Source: Paracentrotus lividus
Lineage: Eukaryota; Echinodermata; Echinoidea; Camarodonta; Echinidae
DNA: 64,000 nucleotides
Assembly (NCBI GenBank): GCA_940671915.1
Contig: CALNVZ010003433.1
Location: forward strand, 13,741,667 to 13,805,666
Reading direction: 5' to 3'
Below, one piece after another: positions 12,921-25,030 of the stretch (within the stretch, counting starts at the first letter, position 1; each line of letters begins with the position of its first letter). Below the pieces are notes generated by a model. It did not search any database and was not told where the DNA came from. It saw nothing but the letters and a program-made list of their open reading frames with translations. The translations under genes and the position numbers were made by a program.

Positions 12921-13381
12921 TACTATATAAGTGTTTTTTTTTTGCGTACAGACATTTTCGTGGTTGGCGGGGGTCCCGACATTTTTGCGCGATGTTAAAT
13001 TCGCGGTCGGCAAAATCTAGAATTAAAAGTAACTAGAACTATAAGTATTCCATCTTTTCCTATCTGAAAAACGAGACATTATATTTATAAAAAGACAGTA
13101 AAATGGAATAAAGACTTACTACCTGAATTTATTTTACCTACATACCAGTCATCCATGCATCGCGCTGTGCATGTGTCATTGTGTGTGCTATAAATAGCGC
13201 TGTATAGACAACTCTGCTCTGCGAGCGCATGGAGTTCAAAACATTTTCTGGCGTTGATAAATTCGCGGTACTGTTCCTAACCTTTTTCGCGCGATGTTAA
13301 ATTCGCGGTCTCGCCCCGATTCGCGAAATTCGCGAAAATAAACCTTCGCGTGAGAAACCACTTATACAGTATTCTCTTTGG
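12921..13381. mobile_element. Non-autonomous element with 'TTCGCG' termini
   Basis: The ends TACTATATAAGTG and CACTTATACAGTA are inverted repeats. They are followed inward by TTCGCG-rich inverted sequence, including GCGCGATGTTAAATTCGCGG present near both ends. It is non-coding, about 460 bp, and far richer in CpG than its surroundings. Confidence 0.65.
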
Positions 13382-14010
13382 CACTTTACAGCATTTGGGT
13401 TATTTTGTTACATTAAAAAAATCAAAATGATATTGGAAAACAAAGCCTTTGATTCTTTAAATTGGCAACACCTACAGTTTGTTTGAGGAGGAAGCATAGA
13501 TGTCACTTTTATTACACTCTGTGGTTTATGTCCAATTTCCCAATTTATAAAGTCTTGTACATGTATGGTTGCATTGCCCAGCAATATGTTAAATCTTCTG
13601 TCAGTAGAGCTTTTGAAAATTCATTTTTTTTTTCAAACACGATTTCTCTGGTGTACATGTTGTTCCACCAAAGACTGTTCGTACATTATATTTATGTACT
13701 TTTTAAATTTTAGTCTATATATGTTAATTACTCAAAAGTGATGTTAACTTAGAACCCAAACTTTTACTCTTGTGATCAAACTTTTTTTGAGATTTGTACA
13801 CCCGAATCTTCAATGGTTATCGACCAAATATATTTAAGTCTTTGTATGAGAAATCATGCTATCCTTTCTCATAGTTTTTTATTGTTGTATTGGTGTTCTC
13901 AGGAAAATGTGATTTAGAAAGTGTAACCGAGAAAAGAAAGGGGTTACTTCTTGTAACATAAATAATAAAGTGAGAGAGAGAGAGAGAGAGAGAATGCAGA
14001 AAGGAGGAGT

Positions 14011-14064
<54 letters not shown>

Positions 14065-15978
14065 ATGGGAGAATACAGAAATGAGAGAGGAAAAGATATA
14101 CCAGCAGGAAGACAATAAGGTAGGTAAAAAGATAACAGGCAGAAAGACAAATGGATGGAAAATGACATAGAGAAGAAACAGATAGAGAAGAAACGGGTAA
14201 AGAGGGCTAGGATAAAATGAGAAAGAGGGAAGAGAGGAAAAGAGGAATAAACAGGGTCCCCACTTTACCTGGATATAAGGGAAAACCTGGAAAATAAGTT
14301 TCATTTGTTCTAGTCATAGAATTTGATGAGACATCTTCTACTGTTTCTAGTTTCATGATCAGCACATTCATTGCTGTGATGCATCAAAATGTAGGTTGAA
14401 AGAAGTCGAAATATGTTGAAGTAGTTAACCTGGATTTTTGAAAAACCTATCAGGGAATTTCATTTTCCTAATATAGTGGGAACACTAATAAAGGAAAGAG
14501 AGTGAGCAGATAAAGGAGAGGGAGAGAGAGAGAGAGAGAGAGAGAGCGATTCTCAAATAAATAATAAATAAATAATCCATAGCATACAGCTTGGAAAATT
14601 TTATTAGACTAAGTTCTTTTCTTGTAAGGGTTTCATTGTGTGTTTTTCTTGCTTCGTGAAGAAAGAAAACAAAATAAACACAAACTAACTCTACTTCTAT
14701 ACAATATTCCGCAATTATATAATTGACATGTCAGGTTAGGCCTTTTGTTACAAATGTAAATGGTGCTCATGTCAAAGAAGGAAAAGAGCTTGGTCAAATA
14801 ACTTTTGCCCGAGCTGTACATAGTTGTCCTACATAAAACACACAAAAATGAAATTTTGAAAACAAACCCAATAGACAACCTCTTCACATTACTATGAATA
14901 GAACAACAGTACAGACCACTCCAGTTATTATTCATACCCAGGCCACTTGCCCTCTTATAATGAAATCTTGCTATTGAATACACACAGGGAGAAGCATGTG
15001 CACATGTTTGAAACTGAGACACAACGAAAATTGCCTCAATACAATAGGCTTTTTGAAATAAAAATGTTGTAGTATCCATGTTCATCATAATGGGAGTGGG
15101 CTGTATTCAGTCAGACCAGTAAGATCAGATACCAGTGCCCTGTATTACATAAAGGTTTACGATAGATTGCAAATCGATAGTAACCAATAAGGATCTTTGT
15201 TGCAGAGACTTATTGCATTAGAGTCTCACTTTAAACCAATCAGAATGGTTGATTCAAATTTGCAATTGATAACTCTTCATAGTCCGAATGACACATTTAC
15301 ATTAACATGGAAATATAAATATGCCATTTGGCCTATGTAACATGAGGTAATAGCTGATTAGTGGTTGGTCTTACCTACTGTATGTGAGTGAGTCATTATG
15401 CTATACATTACATTAATCAACATCATACAGGAATGATACTCATATATGATCTCTTTATATACTCTCTTTTATTCAATAATCATATTCCAAATATAATTCA
15501 TAAATGTAGAAACAGTGTCATAAAAATTGAACAAGGAAGATTGCATCAAAATGAGTCCATGACTTCTCATGTCAGGCAAGATTTTATGTTAGTCCACCTG
15601 TAATTCTCTTTTTTTTTTTCCTTTAATAATATTACACAAATAAAAAAAGTTATAAGCAAATCAAGGTTTAACTTCATTGGTTTTTGTTGCCTTAATTTCC
15701 TCAGATTGTTTAGAAAATCAAACAATCAGAGTAGCCTAAATCTGAATAAAGTGCACATGATACAGTATTTCAGATTTAAATATAGTTTAATATAAAGTAC
15801 AAGTAACACTATTCATCTAAATGACATTATTTTACGGACAGACTAGTACACAGAAAGTGTCCTTTGACGTAGTTGTTTAAAATCTTTCTGAAAGCCCCTC
15901 CTAATTTTTCCAATTTTCATGGGTATTCAACAAGTCTTGGGTAGCATTGAAGATTTGTTTATCAAACAAAACAATATA
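13382..15978. other. AT-rich non-coding DNA with GA microsatellites
   Basis: No gene was recognised. (GA)n tracts lie at 13971-13992, 14014-14058 and 14520-14546. A 151-codon open frame on the minus strand (14633-15088) has no motif, splice context or family resemblance and is treated as chance. Confidence 0.5.
13971..14058. repeat. (GA)n microsatellite
   Basis: Two pure GA runs are separated by about 20 bp of ordinary sequence. The RE-rich and SL-rich reading frames in both strands come from this repeat. Confidence 0.95.
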
Positions 15979-16871
15979 CAGTGTGTCCCACAAAAAATGC
16001 TTATGGTACTTTCGATGGGTATGATATTAAAATTACAATATTATATTGATTATAACTCTACACCCGTAAACTACCATTCATTTCCTGCAAATGGATGAAA
16101 TTTTATGTGATATGGTCCAATAATCACAAAGATATGAGCATTTTCTCATCACACATCAGGAAACCTTTCCCTCCAAGTTTTGTATTCAGTATTACCGGGT
16201 ATATCAAATAAAAGAAACCCAAGTTTGATTATTAATAATTTGCAAAATATTTCAGTAGTGATTATGAAGTTTATATCACTGTAAAGTGCAACTCATGACC
16301 ATTCTAATGATATGTCTCTCAGCTCACCAATATCTCGCATCGCTGAACCCCATTGTTCTGAAAAAGTCAAAATTGTGAGTGCTCACTTCCGTTCTTCTTG
16401 AGATGCGTTATTTAAAATACTAAAAGGAAACCCAACTTTGATCATCAATGAGCGTGAAAGTGAAGCACTTACAATTTTGCAAGACTTTTTCAGAACAATG
16501 AGGTTCAGCGATGCTTAATATTGGTAAGCTGAGGGACACATCATCAGAATGGTAATGAGTTGCACTTTACAGTGATATAAATTTCATAAATACTACTGAA
16601 ATATTTTTCAAAGTATTAATGATCAAACTTGGGTTTCTTTTATTCGACACATCCGGTACTACTCAATACAAACTTGGATGGAGAGGTCTCCCGATGTGTA
16701 ATGACAAAATGCTCATATCTTTAGGATTCTTGGACCACATCACATAAAATTTCATCCAGTTGTAAAAAACGAATAGCAGTTTACGGGTGTAGATTTATAA
16801 ACAATATAGTTTTGTAATTTTAATATTATACCCATCTAAAGTGCCATTAGCATTTTTTGTGGGACACACTG
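15979..16871. mobile_element. 893-bp long-hairpin element, Tc1/mariner-like ends, TA duplication
   Basis: The element starts CAGTGTGTCCCACAAAAAAT and ends with the reverse complement, GTGGGACACACTG. It is flanked by TA at 15977-15978 and 16872-16873. The two halves pair along nearly their full length: for example, ACCCAAGTTTGATTATTAAT near 16220 mirrors about 16618-16640, and CAGCGATGCT mirrors AGCATCGCTG-like sequence near the centre. It has no transposase. TA duplication and CAGT termini fit a mobilised Tc1/mariner derivative. Confidence 0.8.
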
Positions 16872-17479
16872 TATAACAGATCTTAAATAACTACATACTT
16901 ACAAAAACTATTACAAATACATGTACATGACTGTATAATATATATATATTTGCTTTGAGAAAACAATTATTTTTATGTTTTAAATCTTAATTCAATAGAC
17001 AAAGTTATTGATAGAAAAACAACTGCGCAAAACATTTTACTCATATTGTTATGGAACACTTTCATGGCATGAATATGTAAATTAATTTGATCAGCTTTTC
17101 ATCTCCAAATTGGCAACCCTGACATTTTCTTGTCATTGATACAGAATAAAGGATGTGGTGGCTTGTTAGTGCCTTGACAAGAGAGAAACGAGGGATAAAA
17201 TGTTCGCAATGATTCTCCACGATTCAATGAGCAGTATTGCGTATACACGTTGATGGATCATACATGTAGCTCATACTCCTCATAGGAAGTGGTGGCTTGC
17301 TTGTTTTGTTAACAAGAGTGGAGCCAAGGAGACACAAAAAAAAAACCCCCCAAAAACCCAACACCATGTTCAAGTTAAGTCAAACCAATGGTGCAGCAAC
17401 ATAATGAAAAATGTATAAAGAGGCTCATCATATACATCCCTTCATACTTAGAAGTAATACCCACTTTCATGTCCTTCAA

Positions 17480-17900
17480 ATTCTAGTGGATGGTCATGCG
17501 AGCCATGTTGACCTCAGAGTAGCAGAACTTTGTCGCGACAATTATGATATACCGTTAACAGGCACATGCAAGTCATGTCATTCAACCAATGGACCTGGCA
17601 GTCTTTGGGCCATTTAAAAAAAGCATACAAGAAGAGAGAAGGGGAGTGGAGGGATGCACACCCTGGCCAATATGTCACAAAAGCTTCATTCGCCAGCGTA
17701 TTTGCTAAGGCATGGGAAGACATTATACCCCATTCAGCAACAGCAGGTTTCACGGCAGCTGGCATATTCCCTTTTATAAAGGAATATGCCAGGGAGAAGC
17801 TCTACCCCTCAAAGGTGAATTATAACATAGTTACTTTATTTCTTCAACATCCACAGAGTGTTGATTTGATAACTAAATGTCTGGAAGAAGTATAAGATCA
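17480..17900 (+). pseudogene. Pogo/Tigger-like (DDE_1) transposase remnant, C-terminal part
   Basis: LVDGHASHVDLRVAEL carries the second catalytic aspartate of Tigger transposases. IQPMDLAVFGPFKK, KREGEWRDAHPGQ and TAGFTAAGIFPF follow but in different frames, so at least two frameshifts break it. Tigger elements are DNA transposons with CENP-B-like proteins. It is followed by an unplaced segment at 17951-18178 (starting SAHPNNCALAFGLY, ending in a charged coiled coil KEIEERLKTQEKEL) that recurs at 23620-23850. It is not functional. Confidence 0.75.
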
Positions 17901-18289
17901 TGAGGAACAACTTTTAGTATGGTTAAGGTTAGAGTTTGTAAGTCTGCGTAATGCCTATGTCTGCGCACCCAAATAATTGCGCTCTAGCATTCGGATTGTA
18001 CACGGAGCCCTATGGAAAGGAGTTCGAAATCATTAAATTTGACACAGGTGACAAGATGTGGCAAAAAACAAAGGTTTTTACACTTATATTTAAAAGAAAA
18101 AAATATTTGAAAGAGATTGAAGAGAGGCTCAAAACACAAGAAAAAGAGTTAGACAGACACCAAGACGAAATAACTTAAAAAAACAAGGATCTTTATGTTT
18201 AAAGGTCCTGTCAATACCTAGTGCTATGAATTACAACCTGACTGAGAACGCAAGGGCCCTAGGACCAAAGTGACTAAAACACTTCTTTC

Positions 18290-18870
18290 AGAAGTAAAAC
18301 CCATGGGTAAAACCCATTAACCATTAATAGGGCCAAGTCAGCTACAGCAGAGTGCCTGACCCACAATTATCAAGAACTGGACCGGATCTTGACCAAATAC
18401 AACGTAAAAGACAATTAAGCTATAACAAACCTATAATATGGACAAAATGGGTTCAACTGTGAACAGCGGCCCATCTCAGTAGTTAGCTCATGCAAAACAA
18501 CTCAAGCAATCACTTCGTATAGGTCCGCAACGACGACGGTCCTAGCATGTGGAAATGCCATTGGGTCGACACTTCCCCCATTCGTGTTCAAGGGGAAAAA
18601 GGATATAGGAACTGAGTTGAAGCCGAGGGATATCCCAATGTTTCATCCACAAGCACTTGCTGCCATTGTTACAGCGAGAAGATGATCAATATTGTCTTCT
18701 CCTGTACGATGGCCACAAATCACATATCACCTGATGATTGAGGCTGCCTGGCAGAGCAATGTGATCCTCTTTCTGCTCCCGCCCCACAACTCGCATATAT
18801 TGCAGCCCCTAGACGTAGGGTGTTTTGGGCCCCTCAAATGTCACTACAATCGTCAGTGATCAGAGTTCAT
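18290..18870 (+). pseudogene. Pogo/Tigger-like transposase remnant, core part
   Basis: The peptides YQELDRILTKYN, then TTTVLACGNAIGSTLPPFV, FKGKKDIGTELK and LQPLDVGCFGPLKCHYNR appear in order but in shifted frames with stops. These are standard Tigger DDE landmarks. It lies downstream of a C-terminal piece, the reverse of the normal order, so the locus is rearranged or a second copy. Confidence 0.72.
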
Positions 18871-19066
18871 GTCTGCAAATCCGGGACTTTCCATCCTTCT
18901 TGTTAGAATAGAATGAAAATAAACAAAAATTAAATGACCCTTAAAAAAATGAAGCTTGTTTATTGAAAGATGAAGGGGTAGCAGATGAACATGTGCAAGA
19001 AGAGTGTGAAGAAGGTATGGACACTATCACCAATATTATTTCAATTCTTAATAGTCAGGGCTGTTC

Positions 19067-19348
19067 NNNNNNNNNNNNNNNNNNNNNNNNNNNNNNNNNN
19101 NNNNNNNNNNNNNNNNNNNNNNNNNNNNNNNNNNNNNNNNNNNNNNNNNNNNNNNNNNNNNNNNNNNNNNNNNNNNNNNNNNNNNNNNNNNNNNNNNNNN
19201 NNNNNNNNNNNNNNNNNNNNNNNNNNNNNNNNNNNNNNNNNNNNNNNNNNNNNNNNNNNNNNNNNNNNNNNNNNNNNNNNNNNNNNNNNNNNNNNNNNNN
19301 NNNNNNNNNNNNNNNNNNNNNNNNNNNNNNNNNNNNNNNNNNNNNNNN
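19067..19348. other. Assembly gap (282 N)
   Basis: A run of N separates two pieces of transposon-like sequence. Open frames crossing it have no meaning. Confidence 1.
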
Positions 19349-19639
19349 CTGATTCTATTTCGACTGCCAAAATAAACATCACTCATCTAATTCTCCGCAA
19401 GCCTTAACTGAAAGCTATGACGCCACAGCAACATGCACAGCAGCCTTCAAGAAAACAGGCATCTGTTTGTACATCCTCTGCAAACATTTTTGAAAAGGTG
19501 GGGGGGGGGGGGGTGGGGCTAAACATGCAAAGGAACGGAGCCCCCGATTTTACCATCATAATAAGTAATCTGATTATAAATTTTTACCATAGTGAAACTT
19601 CATTTCATTTTCCAGGCTCTGCATTCAAGAAACATTCAA

Positions 19640-20290
19640 GTGCGAATGAAAGGATGACCATCCAGGGCAATACATAACAAAAGCTTCATTCGCCAGCATC
19701 TTCAGTTTACATGGGCAGGAAGGACATCTTACACTCCATTCAGCACAGCAGGTTTCATGGCAGCTGGCATATTCCTATTTACTAGGGATATACGCCTAGG
19801 AAAATCTGGACCTTTTGCAGGTGAAAAAAAATCCACAACTCGTTAAATCGGCAACGTTTTATATAACAAGGCGAGACATATGGCCTTGTCAGAACTCATG
19901 AAGAAGCGTTGAGGGAGACTACATGTACATTCATTGGTGTGAGAATCTCATAAAGTTCTGCTGAAGAAAAAAATACTTAAAACACATCTATTCAACCAAT
20001 ATAGCTAATTCCCATTTTGTTAGTAATTCTGAAGCTATTTTATTACTATTGATACTATTAAAGTTTGTGATAATTAGGTTATTGAAACTAATTTTGTAAT
20101 AATTAAGTTATATTGATACTCAGTTTGTTTTATAGCGCCTTTGAAGCTCTTGTGTACAGCACATTATAAATGTGATCATTATTATTTATTATTATTATTA
20201 TTTCGCAACAGCAGTTTCAAGGCAGCTGGCATATCCCTTTCACTAGAGAATACGCCCAGGGAAAAGCTCTACCCTTCATAGGCGCATGGT
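19640..20290 (+). pseudogene. Short Tigger C-terminal scraps
   Basis: At 19640-19800 and 20200-20282 there are near copies of the text that encodes QYVTKASFASVF and STAGFMAAGIFPF in the remnant at 17480-17900. Stops and frameshifts interrupt each. About 400 bp of AT-rich DNA lies between them. Confidence 0.6.
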
Positions 20291-20389
20291 GCAGACTTGG
20301 CATTTCTCCCATTCTGAAATATTAGGAAAAGGCGACCAAGCAAAAAAAACACCAAACAAAACATCGGCAATCGACAAAAAAACTCCCTT

Positions 20390-22130
20390 CACAAAAGAGG
20401 AAAGTACATTGTCTTCGAGTCAAAACTGTTTTGATTTGCTACAAATATGCCCTCATACAAGTAAACAAATGCATCACCCTCCAAAGAAGGAAGTGGGAAC
20501 GCTTCTGGTGGTGACAAGGGAGTGCTTGTCATGCAACGAGAAGGCCACAACGTGGGAGAGCCAGCCATGATTGACAACTCTCCTGCTGGCAACCTGTTGT
20601 TGTCGCCAGCACATACTATTTGCAGGTGGGAGTTGTAGTGAAACTTTGAGAGTACTAAAGCACTATAATGTCACAACTCACCACCGGAGGACTTTCTTCA
20701 GACATCAGGAGAAAATTCTCACCCAGCACACCCATCTCTCTCTAATTGAACATTAATAATTTTGTTGATTGCCAGCTTGTTCAGGTGGGTCTGATGATTT
20801 TCTATCCTTGATTCAATTTCCACAGATGTTTAGAGCTATTTGAAAATATATAATAAAGATAAATTTTCTTCATTTCTATTAGTCAAAATACAATTCCACT
20901 TAAAAATTTTCTTTTTGCATTCATATACACCTATATTGAATTGATTAAATGCAAGGGCTATTTACAATACTCTAGCCCCAAAATAATATTTCTTGTTATC
21001 ACTTCTGTACATTTAAATGCAATATTAATTTATTTTTGTATTTGTTCTTTTATAGAGTAATAACGTGAAGAGTTCTTACCACATGGAGTTAGAGGGGTAC
21101 AAGAGGGTAGTCAACTACCTAACTGACAAGGAACTGGTCATCAGAAAGGTTGTAACGGATAGGCATCGACAACTGGCCAAGCACATCCAAACCATAAGCC
21201 CACACACCATTTATGTGTATGATGTGTGGCATGTAGCCAAAGGTGGGCAAATATTATACATTGGTGTCATACAAAATATCAATATGATTTAAAGTAATCA
21301 AAAATATTACGCTATTTTGTCAGAATCTGTATTTCGCATTTTATTTTTCAAGCAAATAAATATGTGAGAGTATTTTATGATCAATATTTAGGGAGATGTT
21401 ACCAATCAAGGGGTTTCTATGTTTTGTATTTTTTGTATATTTATTCCTATGTATATCATGTGTTCAAAAGAAGGTCCGTGCCTTGGCGAAGCAAAAGGAA
21501 TGTGAAGAACTTACACAATGGGAACAAAGCATCAGTAATCATGTTTACTGGGTAGCTGTAACTTGTGAAGAGGATGAAGACGATCTTAAGGTGGCCAAGT
21601 GGAAGTCTCTAATGAACCACATCCAAGGGATCCATGAAGGCCATTTTGAGACCTTTCCCAAGTGTCTCCATGGGGACTTACAAGCTCAAGGTCGCCACAT
21701 AAAATGGCTCACACCAGGTAAATTTATGTTATACGAATATAGTTTAATTTGTTTATTCCTGAATCTGTATCTTATGAAGCAAGAAAAATGAAACATTTTA
21801 AATATTGTTATTTTTATTCCTTCCCGAATTCAATATGTATCTAATTGTGTGCAAGAAAAGATCAAGCATTGTCAATTCATGCCATTATCTCTCTCACCAA
21901 TATGTTGATTCAATTTCACTGCATTTTCCTGTTTTAAAACGGTTCTCATTATGAAGAAACCTGCTCATCAAACATATTTTGATTACCCAAAGCCACAAGT
22001 GTTAAGTGATTCTTTTCTTTTTTAATCTATTTCTTTAGGCACTGTAGTCTGTGAAAAGCTAGTTGGTATCGTTCAGAGCACCCCAACATTGCCGAATGAT
22101 CAAAATGCCATGCCGATCAAAACTGCACTC
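20390..22130 (+). pseudogene. Uncharacterised metazoan transposase-like gene with introns, degenerate
   Basis: Pieces in order: 20390-20760 (KCPHxxxQ-like cysteines, EVGTLLVVTRECLSC, then SPAGNLLLSPAH and TFFRHQEKIL); 21056-21242 (SSYHMELEGYKRVVNYL, KKVVTDRH-like, YVYDVWHVAKG); 21471-21717 (AKQKECEELTQWEQSISN, HVYWVAVTCEEDEDD, KWKSLMNHIQG); 22039-22130 (TVVCEKLVGIV). Introns have usable borders: TTTTATAG acceptor and AAAG|GTGGGC, CCAG|GTAAAT donors. I know this architecture from many fish and cnidarian predicted proteins that resemble transposases, but cannot name the superfamily. Frames between exons no longer join cleanly and the 3' end runs into a MULE fragment, so it is probably dead. Confidence 0.6.
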
Positions 22131-22194
22131 ATTCATTCTCAATTGTTTCTCTAAATCGTTTTGGTTTCATTCTCACCATCTTCTCTTCTTCCGT

Positions 22195-23180
22195 TTCAAA
22201 TGCTTGCCTGTTAACATCATGAGTGACAAAGATATGAATGAACGAGAGGCAATATGAGAAGCCTTCCCTCAAGCAAGCATGCATGTTTGCTTGTTTCACA
22301 CACTGAGAACCTTCCATCGGGAGATTACGCAAGGAAAGATGGTTGTTACTAGCCGACGAAGAATGACGACACTGAGAATACTGCAGAAGCTAGCTTACAG
22401 TCATAATGAAGGTGAATACTTGAGAAATTTGACACTTCTGGAGGAGTCTTGCCCGTCTGCAGTCACGCAGTATGTCAAAGCAAACTGAGACCCTTTCCGA
22501 GAGGAATGGGTTCTTGGACTGAAGAACAGTTATACTATGTTGAACAATACCAACAATCACCTTGAGTGTTTGAACCAGAAGGTAAAGAGCGTTGTTGGAC
22601 GCTACAGCACTTTGGCTGACTTTAGTACAAGATTTTTTGTTCTGGTGCAGTCTCTGAGAGGAGAGAGGGACCAGGACGCAGCAAACATAATTCAGAAGAG
22701 GAAGGTGATGAAGTTACCAGAAGATTCACCGTAGAGCATATATTGTGAGGTTCTGACACCATATGTTACCTCATTGGTGAACCAGCAGTTACATGTAATG
22801 AGAAACGTCGGCCCAGATTCCCAACAAAAAGCAATGCAAAATCAATGTAGCTGCAATTTCTACAATGCTACTCAACTACCACACTGTCATATCTTCCTGT
22901 TCAGGGCTGAGCAGGGGCTGCCAAAGTTCGATAATGATCTGTGCCCACTGCGTTTGACCACTGCTTACTACAGGGGATTTTTGTTGCATGCAAGGATCAG
23001 CACAGGGTATTACCAAATCATGGAGGAGTTTCTGTGGAGCAACAGCAAGTACACCCAACATGCACGCTATAGGGCAGCAATAGACATAGCATCAAAGTTG
23101 GCATCTGTTGCATCAGAGACAACTGGAAAAATCTATCAGAACAGAATAACATCACTGAGAAGGATCTATGACAAGTGATG
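22195..23180 (+). pseudogene. MULE transposase remnant of the ZSWIM1/3 type
   Basis: VNIMSDKDMNEREAI carries a catalytic aspartate. It is followed by MHVCLFHTLRTFHREI, LKNSYTMLNNTNNHLE and VVGRYSTLADFSTRFF. A SWIM zinc finger CSC-x9-CH lies at about 22840-22890, then AAIDIASKLASVASET. The gene is read in one direction but broken by stops near 22256, 22486 and 22732. The catalytic N-terminal part is missing, yet that segment is found tandemly repeated at 28345-29425. ZSWIM3-like genes in animals derive from Mutator-like elements; here it is an inactive copy. Confidence 0.75.
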
Positions 23181-23189
23181 CCAAGGAGA

Positions 23190-25030
23190 GAAAGTTACCA
23201 TCATGGACAAAAATGAAAGTACAACCAAAACTTCCTTTGCCAGTGTCTTTGTTAACACATGGGAAGACATTACACTCCATTCAGCAACATCAGGTTTCAG
23301 GGCAGTTGGCATATTCCCTTTCACTAGAAAATACACCAGGGATAAAGCTCTACCCATGGAAGGTGGAACATAACATAGCAATTAGCTATTTCTTCAACAA
23401 ACACAGAATGTCAATGCCATAACTGAATGTCTGGAAGAAGTTCAACATGTTCATATGATGCAGCACTGAAGACAGAGGCAGGTTAAATCACTGGAAAATA
23501 TAATCAGCTATTCCATTTGCTTAGCACCTGCTACAGGGAAATGAATAGTGGCACGTTCCCTGATGACGCAACCATTGCAAAGTTTGGTAAGATCATGAGG
23601 AACAAATTTTAGTATGGTAAGAGTGCCTAAGTCTGCGCACCCAAGTAACTGCGCTCTAGCGTTCAAATTGTATGCGGAGCTCTATGGAAAGGAGTACAAA
23701 ATCATTAAATTCAACATAGGTGACAAGATGCGGCAAAAATAAAAAAGAAGAAAGTTTTGACACTTTTATTAAAAAAGAAATATTTGAAAGAGATTTAAGA
23801 GAGGCTCAAAATACAAAAAGAAGAGTTAGAGAGATGCCAAGACGAAATAACTTCAAAAACCAAGGAACTTTTCCTCTATCTTATTTTCTTTTCCCTTTAT
23901 GTTCAAAGGTCCTATCAATACCCAGTGCCAAAAATTAAAACCTGACTGAGAACAAAAGGCTCTAGGACAGAAGTGGCTAAAACAAATTTCCGGTGACATA
24001 GTGAGCTGAGAATGTTGAAACCCAGGAGGTTAACTATAAATAGGGCCAAGTCGACCATACCAGAGTGCCTCACCAACTACTATCAAGAACTGGACAGGAT
24101 CTTGTCTAAGTACAACATCAAAGACAAACCCCATCTAATCTACAACATGGATGGAACAGGTTCAACAGTGAACATCATCCTATCTCCGTCGTCAGCTCAT
24201 GCAAACAAATTCAAGCAAAAAAAAAATCACTTCCTATAGGTCCGCAACAACGACAGTCCTGGCATATGGAAATGCTACTGGGTCGACACTTACCCCATTC
24301 TTCATGTTCAAGGGGAAGAAGGATGTAGTTAAATTGAAGGAGGGTTGCCTGCCTGACAGCTGATTTTCCATAAGTGCTGGTGAATGGAGCAATGGTGAGA
24401 TATTCCAACGCTTCATCCACGAGCACAGCCTGCCATCATTACAGTGACAAGACGATAAATATTGTCTTCTCTAGTACGATGACCACAAATCACGAAAGCT
24501 GGAGGACGTCTTTATAAAATCATTATACAACAACACTGGGAACACTTATCATGTCATTATTCATTTCAAGAGTGCCTGACTCCTTACTTTTATAGGTTAT
24601 TTTAAGACATTTCAGTAACCAATTTTATATACACCTCTTTTTTGGGGGTTTGTCTACAAAAAGCTGGATGGATCACGACAACAGGTAATAGTAATAGAAC
24701 CCCTGTTATCAATAATTGAGGAGCAGGTAGTTATATGGGAGAAGAGTAATATTTATATAATATACAGTTGCAATTATTATTATGAACAAATCATAATTTC
24801 TGCAAATTCCAGGAAGGTTGGATGCCACCTGTATGCAATACTGCAATACAGTGTATACAGCGAGAAGACGATAAATATTGTCTTCTCCGGTACGATGGCC
24901 ACAAATCACATATCACCGTTCCGGTGATTGAGACTGCCTGGTAGAGCAATGTGATCCTCTTTCTGCTCCCTCCCCATTGCTCACATATTCTGCAGCCTCT
25001 GTTTTGGGCCCCTCAAATGCCATTAAAACC
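23190..25030 (+). pseudogene. Second rearranged Tigger-like cluster
   Basis: It repeats the order seen at 17480-18870: C-terminal scrap (23215-23430, SFASVFVNTWEDITLHSA-like), the SAHPNN-like/coiled-coil segment (23620-23870), then the core (24030-24170: CLTNYYQELDRILSKYN, PHLIYNMDGTGSTVN), the LTPFFMFKGKKD-like segment (24240-24330) and LQPLxxxFGPLKCH-like text (24940-25020). Frameshifts and stops are many. The shared unusual order shows that the two clusters are copies of one already rearranged block. Confidence 0.7.

Noticed and set aside
13879..14304. 141-codon Ser/Leu-rich minus-strand frame
   Set aside because: It is driven by the (GA)n microsatellite.
14633..15088. 151-codon minus-strand frame
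   Set aside because: It has no motif, no splice borders and no plausible domain; the AT-rich region gives such frames by chance.
19041..19407. Frames crossing the 282-N gap
   Set aside because: Most of each translation is unknown bases.
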